This document shows positions 41,293-50,027 of a stretch of 51,407 nucleotides of DNA, in pieces. This DNA is from an uncultured Gemmiger sp. (GTDB lineage Bacteria; Bacillota; Clostridia; Oscillospirales; Ruminococcaceae). A model generated the notes under the pieces. It was not told the origin of the DNA. It did no database searches and saw only the letters and a list, made by a program, of their open reading frames with translations. Within the stretch, counting starts at the first letter, position 1. Every line of letters starts with the position of its first letter. The stretch covers positions 1 to 51,407 of the forward strand of contig CALXBE010000016.1 in the NCBI GenBank assembly GCA_944386495.1. Reading direction: 5' to 3'. Both the position numbers and the translations under genes were made by a program.

Positions 41293-41315
41293 CCGGTAAA
41301 GAAACCACAAAATAA

Positions 41316-41360
41316 GAAAAACCGGACCCGCTCCCGAAAGGGAAAAGGTCCGGTTCTTCT
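41316..41360. terminator. Bidirectional terminator between the two ABC operons
   Basis: ACCGGACC (41321-41328) pairs with GGTCCGGT (41347-41354), with an inner CCC/GGG. T-rich runs follow on both strands (TCTTCTTTT on plus, TTTTTCTTATTTT on minus), serving the converging operons. Confidence 0.88.
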
Positions 41361-41378
41361 TTTATTAAGGAGAGAGAA

Positions 41379-42725
41379 TCAGCTGGATTTAATGGCTTCC
41401 AGGGCAGATACCTGTACCGCCTTGTTGGCGGGGTAGTACCCGGAACCCAGGCCGATGGCTACGGAAAAGAGGATTCCGCCTGCCAAAAGCCAGGGGGGAA
41501 CGATACAGACACGGGTGATGCCTTCCCCTCCGAAAAGAGCCAACAGGAGAGAGGATGGCCCGAAGCCCGCTCCCAGGGAGACCAGGTTGATGATAAGGGC
41601 AATCAGCAGGCTGACCAGACAGCCTACGATTCCACCCATCAGCCCGATGGCTCCCGCTTCCGCCAGAAAGAGCATCCGAATATCTTTCAGATGGCAGCCC
41701 AGGGATTTCATGACTCCAATCTCCCGGGTCCGTTCCGAGATGGACATGATCATGGTGTTGGTGATGCCCAGAGCAGCCACAAAGAGGGAGATGGCTCCCA
41801 GACCGCCCAGCATCAGCTGCTTTTGACGGGCTTCCTTTTCCATGGGAGCCCGAATGCTCTCCATGGAGGAGGTGGAGAATCCCAGTTCCCGGATTTTCTT
41901 TTCCACCGAGGCCACCTGGGTAATGTCATCTGCCTTGACCAGAACGGTCTTGTAGGAAAGTTCCTTGCCGGTGCCCTTGGCCTCCTGAATCATGGCAGCC
42001 AGGTCGGTCATGCTGAGAAGAAGCCCCTCGGAAGTTTCGCCTCCCTTTACATAGTCTTCCTTCAGCATTCCCACGGGCTGGAAGGTTTTCCGCAGCTTTT
42101 TCCCGTTCACATCCAGTTCTATGGTGACGGGGGTGGTGGAAGCATCAAAGTAAGGGTCGGGGGGAGGGGAGGATTCCCCGTCCAGGGAAAAATCTCCGCC
42201 CCACCGGTTGACCATGTTGCTTCCCTCAGGCCGGAAGGAATCGGCAAAGCTGTAAGCCAGGTACTGCCCGGCCAGGAATTCCCCCGGCTTGAGGGAGGGA
42301 CTTCCGGAAACCAGTTTGTACCCCATCCCGTCCAGAGCGGCGGGGTCAATTCCGGCTACAGTGCTCCAATAGGCAGTGTACCGGTCATTGGTCCCGGCGT
42401 AGAGAGTGACGGTAAAATCGTAGTCATCCAAACCCACTTTGGGGGTGACAGCCGCCACATGGGGCAGGGAACGGAAGGAGGCAATGGCATGGTCATTGAG
42501 CGGGTCCTTGCCCTTCTTGCCCTGCCGGGAGGTGACGGTGATAATGCTCAGGTCACCCATCTCCGCCAGCAGCTTTTTCTGTGACTCTGCCATTCCGATT
42601 CCGATGGAGATCATAATTACAATGGAACAGCAGCCGATAAGAACGCCCAGCAGGGTGAGAAAGGTTCTGGATTTTCGCCGTTTGAGGTTTTGCAGACACA
42701 TTTTCAGAATGTCTTTCCGCTTCAT
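41379..42725 (-). CDS. MacB/FtsX-like ABC transporter permease
   Basis: A 448-residue permease. The N-terminal membrane helix with RRKSRTFLTLLGVLIGCCSIVIMISIG is typical of MacB-type proteins. A ~240-residue extracytoplasmic (MacB_PCD-like) domain follows, then an FtsX-like C-terminus with three helices and the segment SISERTREIGVMKSLGCHLKDIRMLFLAEA. These mechanotransmitting transporters usually expel peptides or lipids, or act in wall homeostasis. It is last in a minus-strand operon: ATPase, exported repeat protein, permease. Its start overlaps the upstream stop. Confidence 0.9.
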   Translation of the reverse strand: MKRKDILKMCLQNLKRRKSRTFLTLLGVLIGCCSIVIMISIGIGMAESQKKLLAEMGDLSIITVTSRQGKKGKDPLNDHAIASFRSLPHVAAVTPKVGLDDYDFTVTLYAGTNDRYTAYWSTVAGIDPAALDGMGYKLVSGSPSLKPGEFLAGQYLAYSFADSFRPEGSNMVNRWGGDFSLDGESSPPPDPYFDASTTPVTIELDVNGKKLRKTFQPVGMLKEDYVKGGETSEGLLLSMTDLAAMIQEAKGTGKELSYKTVLVKADDITQVASVEKKIRELGFSTSSMESIRAPMEKEARQKQLMLGGLGAISLFVAALGITNTMIMSISERTREIGVMKSLGCHLKDIRMLFLAEAGAIGLMGGIVGCLVSLLIALIINLVSLGAGFGPSSLLLALFGGEGITRVCIVPPWLLAGGILFSVAIGLGSGYYPANKAVQVSALEAIKSS

Positions 42726-44572
42726 TCCTCATCGCCCCTCTCATAAAGGTCCTGCTGCGGGGCATCGAACTCATCCCATTCATCCCAGGAATCGTCTGCT
42801 TCCTCCTGAGGAGCGGCAGCAGCCAGGGACTTTTTCCGGTGGAGGAAGAAGAGCCCGGCGCCTGCTCCGGCCAGAATAAGCCCGGCGGGGATGAGAAGTA
42901 AGACGGGGGGCTTTTTCTCCTGGTCAGGCAGGTCCATGTCATCGAAGGACAGATCCAGGGCTTCCTGCACCTCCAGCTTGAGGGGGAAAGTCAGGGTATG
43001 GACTTCCTGGTTGCCGTCCTCATAGTTGATTTTCAGGGTAAGGGGAAGCTGGCCGGGAGTGTTGGGGGTCATAACAAAGCCGATGCTTCCGCTTTTTCCG
43101 GATTCAAAATTGCCCAGATACTGGGTCTTGGCAGGAGAATCTACATTTCCTTCCAGGATGGCTTCCACATTGCTGGCTTCGCCTTTCCCCTTGTTCACAT
43201 AGTTCAGGGAGAGGGTAAGTTCCTCCCCAGCGTAGATGGTGTCAGGAATGACCGGAGGGCTGACCTGGAACCGGTCGGGCTGAATTACCGGGATGGAAAG
43301 GCGGATGTCGGCTGTGGCGGGGGAGCGCTTGCCGCCTTCGGAATACTCATAACGGCAGCTGATAGCCAGGGACTGAGCTCCGGTTTTGGCAGTGGAAAGG
43401 GCCTGAAGCCGGATGGTCTCGGTCTGCTTTCCGGAAGCGGAAAGCCGCCGGTGGTAAAGGGTGTTGCTTCCGCCGTCAATGGTAAAACTGTCTCCGCCGT
43501 CCACGGTGACCACAAGATTTTCCACCGGCAGGTTTCCGGTGTTCAGAAGGGTGAAAGAAAGGGGAAAATCACTTCCCGCAGCCACTGCATCTTTCCCGTA
43601 ATTATAGGTGTCTACAATGATGTTGGGAACGGAACCGGGGGCAGAGGTGGAGGGGGTGGCGGTAAGATTGATTTTCTCGGAGGTGCTGCCCTGAACAGTG
43701 CCCTCTCCGGAGGAATAGGAGTATTTCAAATCCAGGCCTACCGATTCCATGGTGGTGGCCAGGTCACTTTTGGCTTTCAGGTTCAGGGTGAGAATGGCAG
43801 ACTTGCCGGGACCGATGCTTCCCAGAGAGAAAGTGGAGTTGTCGTTTTGCAGAATGAGTCCGTCGGGGGCGGAGATGGTGGCCAGGGTGTTGTCCATGGC
43901 GGCATCTCCCACATTTTTTACGGTGATCACCAGAGAAAATTCCTGCCCCGGCTGGATGGCCTGGAGAGGAGTGCGGGTGATCTGGGGGGCAGGCTGGGTG
44001 GCCTTCTGAGGGGCCTTCACCTGGGCAGAGATGGGAATACGGTCGCTGACGGTGGCCTGCACCTGAGTGACATTGTTGTCATAGTTGAACCGAAGCTCCA
44101 CGCCCAGGCTCTGGGCAGGGGAGGAGATGGTTCCGGTCCCTTTGACTTTCAGGGTGACCGACTTGCTCTGCCCCTGAGGTACATTCTCCATGGAGAAGGA
44201 GGAACTGCCTCCCAGAATCATGAGGGAGTCGGAGGGGGTAACAGTGAGAATGGGGGAAATCAGTTCCTTGCCGTTTACATTTTCCACGGTAATGGTCACC
44301 TGGGCTTCCTGCCCGGCGGAGATGGAAGACGGGGACTGACTGCCCCGAATGACCACCAGAGGCTGGGGCGCCTCCTGGACTGCAGGGGGAACCGTCTCAG
44401 TTACGGGAGGAGGGGTGGTTTCCTCTGTCACAGTGCTGGAGCCGGGAAGAATGACTTCCTCGGAGATGACAGAGGTGGAGGAAGAACCCTCGCCTTCCAG
44501 GGCAAAAACCGGCAGGGCAGAGGAGAGGAAAACGAGCAGACAGCAGAGCGCTGCGATTCTTTTTATATACAT
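42722..44572 (-). CDS. Exported CARDB/NEW3-like repeat protein with C-terminal anchor
   Basis: A 616-residue surface protein. A signal peptide (about 1-24, YIKRIAALCCLLVFLSSALPVFA) is followed by a serine/threonine/proline-rich linker and about four Ig-like repeats with the pattern PGQEFSLVITVKNVGDAAMDNTLATIS (COG1361/CARDB type). A C-terminal membrane helix (about 555-578) and an acidic cytoplasmic tail end it. The ATG at 44572 was chosen because GAGG lies 8 bases upstream; the ATG at 44578 is too close to it. Placed between an ABC ATPase and a MacB-like permease, it may act as an extracellular adaptor (inference). Confidence 0.8.
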   Translation of the reverse strand: MYIKRIAALCCLLVFLSSALPVFALEGEGSSSTSVISEEVILPGSSTVTEETTPPPVTETVPPAVQEAPQPLVVIRGSQSPSSISAGQEAQVTITVENVNGKELISPILTVTPSDSLMILGGSSSFSMENVPQGQSKSVTLKVKGTGTISSPAQSLGVELRFNYDNNVTQVQATVSDRIPISAQVKAPQKATQPAPQITRTPLQAIQPGQEFSLVITVKNVGDAAMDNTLATISAPDGLILQNDNSTFSLGSIGPGKSAILTLNLKAKSDLATTMESVGLDLKYSYSSGEGTVQGSTSEKINLTATPSTSAPGSVPNIIVDTYNYGKDAVAAGSDFPLSFTLLNTGNLPVENLVVTVDGGDSFTIDGGSNTLYHRRLSASGKQTETIRLQALSTAKTGAQSLAISCRYEYSEGGKRSPATADIRLSIPVIQPDRFQVSPPVIPDTIYAGEELTLSLNYVNKGKGEASNVEAILEGNVDSPAKTQYLGNFESGKSGSIGFVMTPNTPGQLPLTLKINYEDGNQEVHTLTFPLKLEVQEALDLSFDDMDLPDQEKKPPVLLLIPAGLILAGAGAGLFFLHRKKSLAAAAPQEEADDSWDEWDEFDAPQQDLYERGDEE

Positions 44573-44582
44573 AGTCATTACC

Positions 44583-45320
44583 TCACATTCTTTCAGAGAA
44601 CATCTGTTTTCCACGGGGGGTGACGGTGTCGCTGATGATTTCTCCATCTATAAGTTTGACCACCCGGTCGGCATAAGATGCCATTTCCGGGTCGTGGGTC
44701 ACCAGGATGATGGTCTGGTTCAGCTTGCGGGAGAATCCGCAGATCATTTCCATGATTTCCACGGTGGTGGCGGAGTCCAGATTCCCGGTGGGCTCGTCGG
44801 CAAACACTACCTGGGGCCGGGTGACAAAGGCCCGGGCAATGCCGGTGCGCTGCTGCTGCCCCCCTGACATCTGGGATGGAAAGTGGTCCAGCCGGTGGGA
44901 GAGCCCTACCCGGCAGAGCATTTTCCGGGCGATGGCTTCCCGTTTTTCCTGGTCCATTCCCCGGAACATCAGGGGCAGGGCCACATTTTCGGTGGCGGTC
45001 AGGTTGGGAAGCAGGTTGTAAGCCTGGAATACAAAGCCGGTGTGTTTTTGCCGGAAGGTGGCCAGCTCCTCCTCTTTCAGCCGGGAGATGGGGACGCCAC
45101 CGATGTAGACGCAACCGCGGGTGGGCTTTTCCATTCCGGCCAGCTGGTTGAGCAGAGTGCTTTTTCCCGAACCGGAGGTGCCGAAAATGCAGCAGATCTC
45201 ACCGGGATATATATTCAGATTGATACGCTTCAGGGCCACCACTGTTTCATCTTCCAGGGGGTATTCCTTCCGCAGATTTTTTACCTGGATCAGAGGTTTC
45301 ATTCCGGGACGGGATGGCAT
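44583..45320 (-). CDS. MacB/LolD-type ABC transporter ATPase
   Basis: A 245-residue ATPase: Walker A GTSGSGKST, Q-loop FVFQAYNLLPNLTATENV, signature MSGGQQQR, Walker B VVFADEPTGNLD, H-loop VTHDPEMA. This set is the LolD/MacB/FtsE group and should pair with the FtsX-like permease of the operon. The start at 45320 has AAAGGAGG upstream. The promoter at 45346-45388 is nearly identical in its core to that of the Gld-like operon, suggesting common control. Confidence 0.93.
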   Translation of the reverse strand: MPSRPGMKPLIQVKNLRKEYPLEDETVVALKRINLNIYPGEICCIFGTSGSGKSTLLNQLAGMEKPTRGCVYIGGVPISRLKEEELATFRQKHTGFVFQAYNLLPNLTATENVALPLMFRGMDQEKREAIARKMLCRVGLSHRLDHFPSQMSGGQQQRTGIARAFVTRPQVVFADEPTGNLDSATTVEIMEMICGFSRKLNQTIILVTHDPEMASYADRVVKLIDGEIISDTVTPRGKQMFSERM

Positions 45321-45345
45321 AGAGCATTCCTCCTTTTCTGAAAAG

Positions 45346-45388
45346 AGTATACCCTGCCAGCCTTAAACGGATGTTTATGCAACCTTAA
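45346..45388 (-). promoter_or_regulatory. Regulated promoter of the MacB-like ABC operon
   Basis: On the minus strand: TTAAGG (45383-45388), a second TTAAGG exactly 22 bases downstream (45361-45366), then CTGG-N5 and TATACT (45346-45351). The block TTAAGGCTGG-N5-TATACT recurs at 36569-36589. The midpoint carries TAAACA, a weak third half-site. There is no consensus -35. This fits activation by an OmpR-type regulator, perhaps the one encoded just upstream or the one at 34004. Confidence 0.62.
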
Positions 45389-45403
45389 GAAACAGAAAGG
45401 TAG

Positions 45404-45435
45404 AAAAAAAGCAGCTGCCTTTTCAGGCAGCTGCT
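45404..45435 (-). terminator. Terminator of the second two-component system
   Basis: AGCAGCTGCC (45410-45419) pairs perfectly with GGCAGCTGCT (45426-45435), loop of 6. On the minus strand the T-run follows the stem (plus-strand A-run 45404-45410). Confidence 0.93.
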
Positions 45436-45446
45436 GAGATGTGGTG

Positions 45447-47024
45447 TCAGGTTAAAGGGATCCGGATCTTGAATACAGTTCCCGGAGTCTTGGGGGTGGA
45501 GGGGGCCAGCTGGATGGTCCAGCCATGGGCCCGGATGATTTTTTCCGAGATGGAAAGCCCCAGGCCGCTGCCTCCCTTGGAACGGGATTGGTCACCCACC
45601 GCAAAGGGGGTAAAAAGATTTTCCCGCAAGGAGACGGGGATTCCTTCTCCGGTGTCCCAGAGAGTCAGGGTGGCGGCTTCCCGGTTCCGGGAAAGAGAAA
45701 CGCCGATGGTGGTGCCGGGCGGGTTATACCGCAGGGCATTGGAAAGAATGTTGTCCAGGGCTCGGCCCAGCTGGAAGGGGTCCATAGAAAGGAAGAGGGT
45801 CTTCCCCTCCGGGATTTTTACATCCAGGGAGAATCCGGCCAGTTCGATCTCGTTGAACTTCTCGGCCAGATATTCCCGGAGAAATTCACAGAGGTCGGTG
45901 TTGGCCAGGGTCAGGTGAAAATCCGGGTGCTGGGTCTGACTGTACTCATAAAATTGCTGGATAAGACCGTTCAGCTTCTCGGTTTTCTGGGCAATGGTTT
46001 CCAGGTACTGATTCAGTTCCTGGGGCGGGATCTTCCCGTCTCGGATGGCATTGGCATACCCTGCTATAACCGTGATGGGGGTCTTGAGGTCGTGGGAAAT
46101 ATCTGTGAGCATCTGGACCCGCTGCTGTTCCAGTTTCAGGGCTTCGGCCTGACTTTCTGCCAGCTGCCGGGCCATCTGGTCAAAGGTGCGGCCCAGCTGT
46201 TCCACCTCGGCGGGGCCGCCGCAGTTTTGGGCACAGACCTCCTCGCCGGTCCCCAGCCGGCGGATGGCTTCCTCCAGTCTGGCCAGAGGCAGCCGGAACT
46301 GCCGGTCCAGCAGGACGATAAAGGCGAAAATGATTCCCACACAGAGAGGAATAGCCAGCAGCCAGAGCCGGCCGGCCTTTTGTGCTGCGGCGGAGTAGTT
46401 GAAGGACTGGGGAAGAAGCAATACCAAAGTCAGGGGCTGCCCCTGATTCCCGGTCAGTTTTATTCGGGCAAGCAGGTACTCGCTGGACCATTGGTTGGTC
46501 AGGTAGTCCAGTTCCAGCCGGGTGTAACCGGTTCTGCCAGGGTCTAGCTGCCCCATGATCAGCTGATACTCACTGTCCAGAATGGCTACCTGGGCTTGCA
46601 GTGACCCATCCTCCAGGTATACCTCCCGGGTAAGAAGCCAACGATTTTCTCCCTCGGGGGTGGTAAAGGGACTGAGAATGGTGTAATCGCTGCTGTCATA
46701 GAGGGGAATACATTCCAGTTCGGAGGGGGTGAACTCCGGAATCCTGGAGGAGGAAGAGTAAATCAAATTCGACTGTTCGTCATATACGGCAAAGCCGCTG
46801 TTTTCCCCCAGATACCGGGAAACATCCACCCCTTTATAGTCTCCCTCAAGAAATGCCGGGGCATCAAGAAGAGCCACCGGGTCCGGGGCAAACAAAAGCC
46901 GTTCAAAGTAGTAATCCCAGGACAGATACAGCCCCACGAAAATAAGAAGCAGCACCCCGGTAAAAGTGACGAAATACCGGGCCAGCAGGGCAGAAATGGA
47001 TTTGGTCAGTTTATTTCTTTTCAA
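45447..47024 (-). CDS. Sensor histidine kinase
   Basis: A 525-residue membrane kinase. Helices lie at about 16-36 and 220-242, enclosing a ~180-residue extracellular sensor. A HAMP-like linker (about 243-292) follows. The H-box is MLTDISHDLKTPITV with His311; the N-box ALDNILSNALRYNPPG, G1 LWDTGEGIP and G2 KGGSGLGLSISEKIIRAHG are all intact. It contrasts with the other kinase of the window, whose G1 box is missing. It begins 14 bases inside the end of the response-regulator gene and so is its partner. Confidence 0.94.
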   Translation of the reverse strand: MKRNKLTKSISALLARYFVTFTGVLLLIFVGLYLSWDYYFERLLFAPDPVALLDAPAFLEGDYKGVDVSRYLGENSGFAVYDEQSNLIYSSSSRIPEFTPSELECIPLYDSSDYTILSPFTTPEGENRWLLTREVYLEDGSLQAQVAILDSEYQLIMGQLDPGRTGYTRLELDYLTNQWSSEYLLARIKLTGNQGQPLTLVLLLPQSFNYSAAAQKAGRLWLLAIPLCVGIIFAFIVLLDRQFRLPLARLEEAIRRLGTGEEVCAQNCGGPAEVEQLGRTFDQMARQLAESQAEALKLEQQRVQMLTDISHDLKTPITVIAGYANAIRDGKIPPQELNQYLETIAQKTEKLNGLIQQFYEYSQTQHPDFHLTLANTDLCEFLREYLAEKFNEIELAGFSLDVKIPEGKTLFLSMDPFQLGRALDNILSNALRYNPPGTTIGVSLSRNREAATLTLWDTGEGIPVSLRENLFTPFAVGDQSRSKGGSGLGLSISEKIIRAHGWTIQLAPSTPKTPGTVFKIRIPLT

Positions 47025-47688
47025 AGCGATACCCCAGTCCTCTCACTGTTACCAGCCGTGCAGGCTTGCGTGGGTTGTCTTCGATTTTTTCCCGGAGCTT
47101 GGAGATATGAACCATGATGGTGTTGTCGTCCGTCTCGTAGTATTCTCCGTTGAGAAACTGGCTCAGCTGCACCTTGGTGAAAATCCGTCCGGGAGAACGC
47201 ATGAAGAGGGAGAGCAGCTTGTACTCGGTAGGGGTCAGGAAAACAGGCTCCCCCTCTTTCAGAACGGAACAGGTCTCGGTGTTAATGGAAAGTCCGTTCA
47301 GAACAATGGAAGAGGAGAAGGCACGGTCGCTCCGCCGGAGATGGGCTTTGACCCGGGCCACTACCTCCAGGGCATTGAAGGGCTTGACAATGTAATCATC
47401 TGCCCCCAGATTCAGTCCCAGGATTTTGTCATTGTCCTGCCCCTTGGCCGAGAGGATAAGGATGGGAATATCGCTCTGCTGCCGGAGCGCACGGGTCACC
47501 GCCAGCCCGTCCAGCTTGGGCATCATCACATCCAGAACGGCCAAGTCGGGAGAATGCTTCCGGGCGGCTGCCAGAGCCTGCTCACCGTCAGCGGCTTCCA
47601 CCACCTGATAGCCTTCGCCCTCCAGATAAAGCCGGAGAATGTTCCGGATATCGGCCTCGTCCTCTGCAATAAGTATGGTGCGTTTCAT
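47011..47688 (-). CDS. OmpR-family response regulator
   Basis: A 225-residue regulator. The receiver has E9-D10, Asp53 in AVLDVMMPKLDG, Ser in LILSAKG and Lys in IVKPFNALE. The winged-helix domain (about 130-222) has FLTPTEYKLLSLFMRSPGRIFTKVQL and DDNTIMVHISKLREKIEDNPRKPARLVTVRGLGYRF, typical of PhoB/VanR-like proteins. The ATG at 47688 was chosen because AAAGGAGGG lies 6 bases upstream; an in-frame ATG eight codons earlier overlaps that site. Probably regulates the ABC operon next to its kinase (inference). Confidence 0.94.
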   Translation of the reverse strand: MKRTILIAEDEADIRNILRLYLEGEGYQVVEAADGEQALAAARKHSPDLAVLDVMMPKLDGLAVTRALRQQSDIPILILSAKGQDNDKILGLNLGADDYIVKPFNALEVVARVKAHLRRSDRAFSSSIVLNGLSINTETCSVLKEGEPVFLTPTEYKLLSLFMRSPGRIFTKVQLSQFLNGEYYETDDNTIMVHISKLREKIEDNPRKPARLVTVRGLGYRFEKK

Positions 47689-47710
47689 GGATAACCCTCC
47701 TTTGCCCTCC

Positions 47711-47739
47711 ATTATACAGGGGGCGGTGTTTTAAGAAAA
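47711..47739 (-). promoter_or_regulatory. Promoter of the second two-component system
   Basis: On the minus strand TATAAT (47711-47716) with a weak -35 TTTTCT 17 bases upstream (47734-47739), which overlaps the T-run of the preceding terminator. Confidence 0.5.
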
Positions 47740-47770
47740 AACTCCCCGGCACCAGGTCCGGCCGGGGAGT
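47735..47770 (-). terminator. Terminator of the zinc-ribbon membrane gene
   Basis: ACTCCCCGGC (47741-47750) pairs with GCCGGGGAGT (47761-47770); on the minus strand a TTTTTTCTT run follows. Confidence 0.92.
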
Positions 47771-47780
47771 ATCTTGAATG

Positions 47781-48179
47781 TCAGGGCAGCTTTTTGCCGC
47801 AGGAATTGCAGAAGGCAAAATCCTCTCCTACGGGACTTCCACAGTAGGGGCAGTATTTGTGGGCACCTTCCTCAGAATGACCAGCCTGCTCCGGCATCTC
47901 ATATTCCTCCCGGGAAAAGCCGTACCGCTCATTGAAGGGGTCGGGCTCTTCCTGGGCATCGGTGATGTCGTACTCAGAGTAACGGTTTTTCCCGGTAGCG
48001 TTCTTGAAATTGTAGATGGTGGTTACCACGGCAATCCCGGTCCAGAACACACCAAACAGGGCAAAGAACCCGCCTGCCTGGGCAGCCAATACCGTCCAGA
48101 AAATGCCGAAGGCTATCATAAACAGGCCTACAATTCCACCCATCATGGACGGGCCTCTTCCCGGCTTAATGCTTTTCAT
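47781..48179 (-). CDS. Zinc-ribbon membrane protein of unknown function
   Basis: A 132-residue protein with two membrane helices (about 13-33 and 37-56) and a C-terminal zinc ribbon KYCPYCGSPVGEDFAFCNSCGKKLP (two CxxC pairs). An acidic linker joins them. Such zinc_ribbon_2 proteins are common in Clostridia and mostly uncharacterised. GGAGG lies 6 bases before the ATG. It is a single-gene unit with its own promoter and terminator, upstream of the second two-component system. Confidence 0.8.
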   Translation of the reverse strand: MKSIKPGRGPSMMGGIVGLFMIAFGIFWTVLAAQAGGFFALFGVFWTGIAVVTTIYNFKNATGKNRYSEYDITDAQEEPDPFNERYGFSREEYEMPEQAGHSEEGAHKYCPYCGSPVGEDFAFCNSCGKKLP

Positions 48180-48230
48180 GGTACACCTCCAGAGTGAAAT
48201 TTTGGGATAACTCCAACAGATTCTATTTTC

Positions 48231-48259
48231 ATTATACTATGTTTCCGGAGGCACTTCAA
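48231..48259 (-). promoter_or_regulatory. Promoter of the zinc-ribbon membrane gene
   Basis: On the minus strand TTGAAG (48254-48259), 17 bases, consensus TATAAT (48231-48236). Confidence 0.75.
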
Positions 48260-48307
48260 CTAAAGAAAAATTAAGGATGAACCAGGCAGTGTTCTGAGAA
48301 AAAACAG

Positions 48308-48358
48308 TTGTACTGGCTAGGAAAGTAGGGTATCATATAGTTGTTAGATAAATAACAA
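48308..48358 (+). promoter_or_regulatory. Promoter and palindromic operator of the redox pair
   Basis: TTGTAC (48308-48313), 17 bases, TATCAT (48331-48336). Just behind the -10 lies the inverted repeat TTGTTA-N6-TAACAA (48341-48358), well placed for a repressor. About 130 bases of leader follow before the gene; I see no further clear structure in it. Confidence 0.55.
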
Positions 48359-48475
48359 AATTGGCAGAATTACAGGCCTTAAACCACAGAAAATTCGGGC
48401 CGGGAACCTATATCAGCCTACGGTAATAAGACACTGTTACAGATATAAAATTCACTGAACAAAAGGAGGTAACCT

Positions 48476-50026
48476 ATGGAAAACAAAGGGAACAAAACCT
48501 ATGATGTGGTGGTCATAGGTGCAGGAAACGGGGGGCTGACTTCTGCCATCCGGGTGCTGCAGGGAGGATATTCCTGCCTGCTTCTGGAAAAGCACAATCT
48601 GCCCGGCGGCTTCGCCACCAGCTTCAAGCGGGGAAGGTTCGAGTTTGAGGCCAGCCTCCATGAACTGAACGATTTCGGCTCCCCTGAGGAACCGGGGGAC
48701 ATCCGCACTCTTTTCCGGAGCCTTGGGGTGGAAGAAAAGATTGATTGGGTCCGGATTCCGGAAGCCTATCACCTGATTACCACCGACAAGGAATACGACT
48801 GCGAAATGCCCTTCGGAATTGAAGCGTTTATCTCCAAAATGGAGGAATATGTGCCTGGTTCCCGTCCGTCCATGACCGCTTTCTTTGAACTGTGCAATGA
48901 GGTGCGGGATGCCCAGACCTACTCTAACTCGGTCAACGGCAATACAGACTCCGCCTATATGAAGGAGCATTTCCCCAACTTTATCCGGGCAGGAAGCTAC
49001 TCTGTCAACCAGGTGCTGGAATCCCTGAAAATGCCCAAGCGGGCTCAGGACATTCTGGGGGCTTACTGGTGCTATCTGGGGGTAGACCTGGACCGGATGA
49101 GCTTCCTTCACTACGGTTCCATGGTCATACGGTATATCACCCGGGATGCCTGGATGCCCAAAATGCGTTCCCACGAAATCAGCCTGGCCATGGACCAGCG
49201 GATTCGGGAACTGGGCGGCGACATCTGGTATCAGACCGAAGCAGAGAAGATCCTTACCGATGACAACGGAAAAATCACCGGGGTACAGATTTCCGGCGGG
49301 GAAGTGATTTCCACCCATCATGTGATCGCCAACTGCTCGCCCCATCTGGTGTTCGGCAAGATGCTGGAGGAAAAGGCTGTGACCGAGAAGATGGTCCGTG
49401 CCACCAATGCCCGTACCTTTGCGGGCCGTGGCTTCACGCTGTTCCTGGGCCTGAACAAGTCCGCTGAAGAACTGGGAATCAAGAGCCACAACTACTTCAT
49501 CTACGATACAGCAGATTCCGTCAAGCAGTACCATCTCATGGAGAAGGTGGATACCAACCATGTACAGGCTACCGTCTGCCTCAACAATGCCTGGCCGGAA
49601 TGTTCTCCCAAGGGAACCTGCATGATGTACTTTACTACCATGTTCATGTCGGATGACTGGGGCAATGTGACGGAGACCGAGTATTTCAAGGCAAAGGACC
49701 GGGTCGCAGAGGATATGATCCGGGTCTTTGAACGGGAGACCGGATGTAAGATTCGGGATGCCATCGAGGAAATCTCTGTGGCCTCTCCCACCACTTACGC
49801 CCGGTACTGCGGGCATCCCCAGGGAGTTATCTATGGCTACGAGACAGCGGACTGGGATAGTCTTATGCCCCGAATGATGATGATGAAGGAGGACGCAGAG
49901 CTGATGCCCGGCCTGCGGTTTGCCGGCGGCTATGCCATGCGTTCCAGCGGTTACTCCAGTTCCTATGTTTCCGGCGACCTTTCCGGCCGTCAGACTGTGG
50001 GCGACCTGAAAAAGGAGGTGGGTTAA
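48476..50026 (+). CDS. Phytoene-desaturase-like FAD oxidoreductase
   Basis: A 516-residue flavoenzyme of the CrtI/NAD(P)/FAD-dependent family. The N-terminal dinucleotide site is VVVIGAGNGGLTSAIRVLQGGYSCLLLEKHNLPGG. The C-terminal FAD segment is LMPGLRFAGGYAMRSSGYSSSYVSGDLSGR. The middle part is divergent, with no carotenoid-specific mark, and no carotenoid genes are near. Relatives desaturate, saturate or isomerise lipids and polyenes. AAAGGAGG precedes the ATG. The ferredoxin-type reductase gene starts one base after the stop, so this enzyme probably receives or gives electrons through it (inference). The substrate is unknown. Confidence 0.85.
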   Translation: MENKGNKTYDVVVIGAGNGGLTSAIRVLQGGYSCLLLEKHNLPGGFATSFKRGRFEFEASLHELNDFGSPEEPGDIRTLFRSLGVEEKIDWVRIPEAYHLITTDKEYDCEMPFGIEAFISKMEEYVPGSRPSMTAFFELCNEVRDAQTYSNSVNGNTDSAYMKEHFPNFIRAGSYSVNQVLESLKMPKRAQDILGAYWCYLGVDLDRMSFLHYGSMVIRYITRDAWMPKMRSHEISLAMDQRIRELGGDIWYQTEAEKILTDDNGKITGVQISGGEVISTHHVIANCSPHLVFGKMLEEKAVTEKMVRATNARTFAGRGFTLFLGLNKSAEELGIKSHNYFIYDTADSVKQYHLMEKVDTNHVQATVCLNNAWPECSPKGTCMMYFTTMFMSDDWGNVTETEYFKAKDRVAEDMIRVFERETGCKIRDAIEEISVASPTTYARYCGHPQGVIYGYETADWDSLMPRMMMMKEDAELMPGLRFAGGYAMRSSGYSSSYVSGDLSGRQTVGDLKKEVG

Positions 50027-50027
50027 A

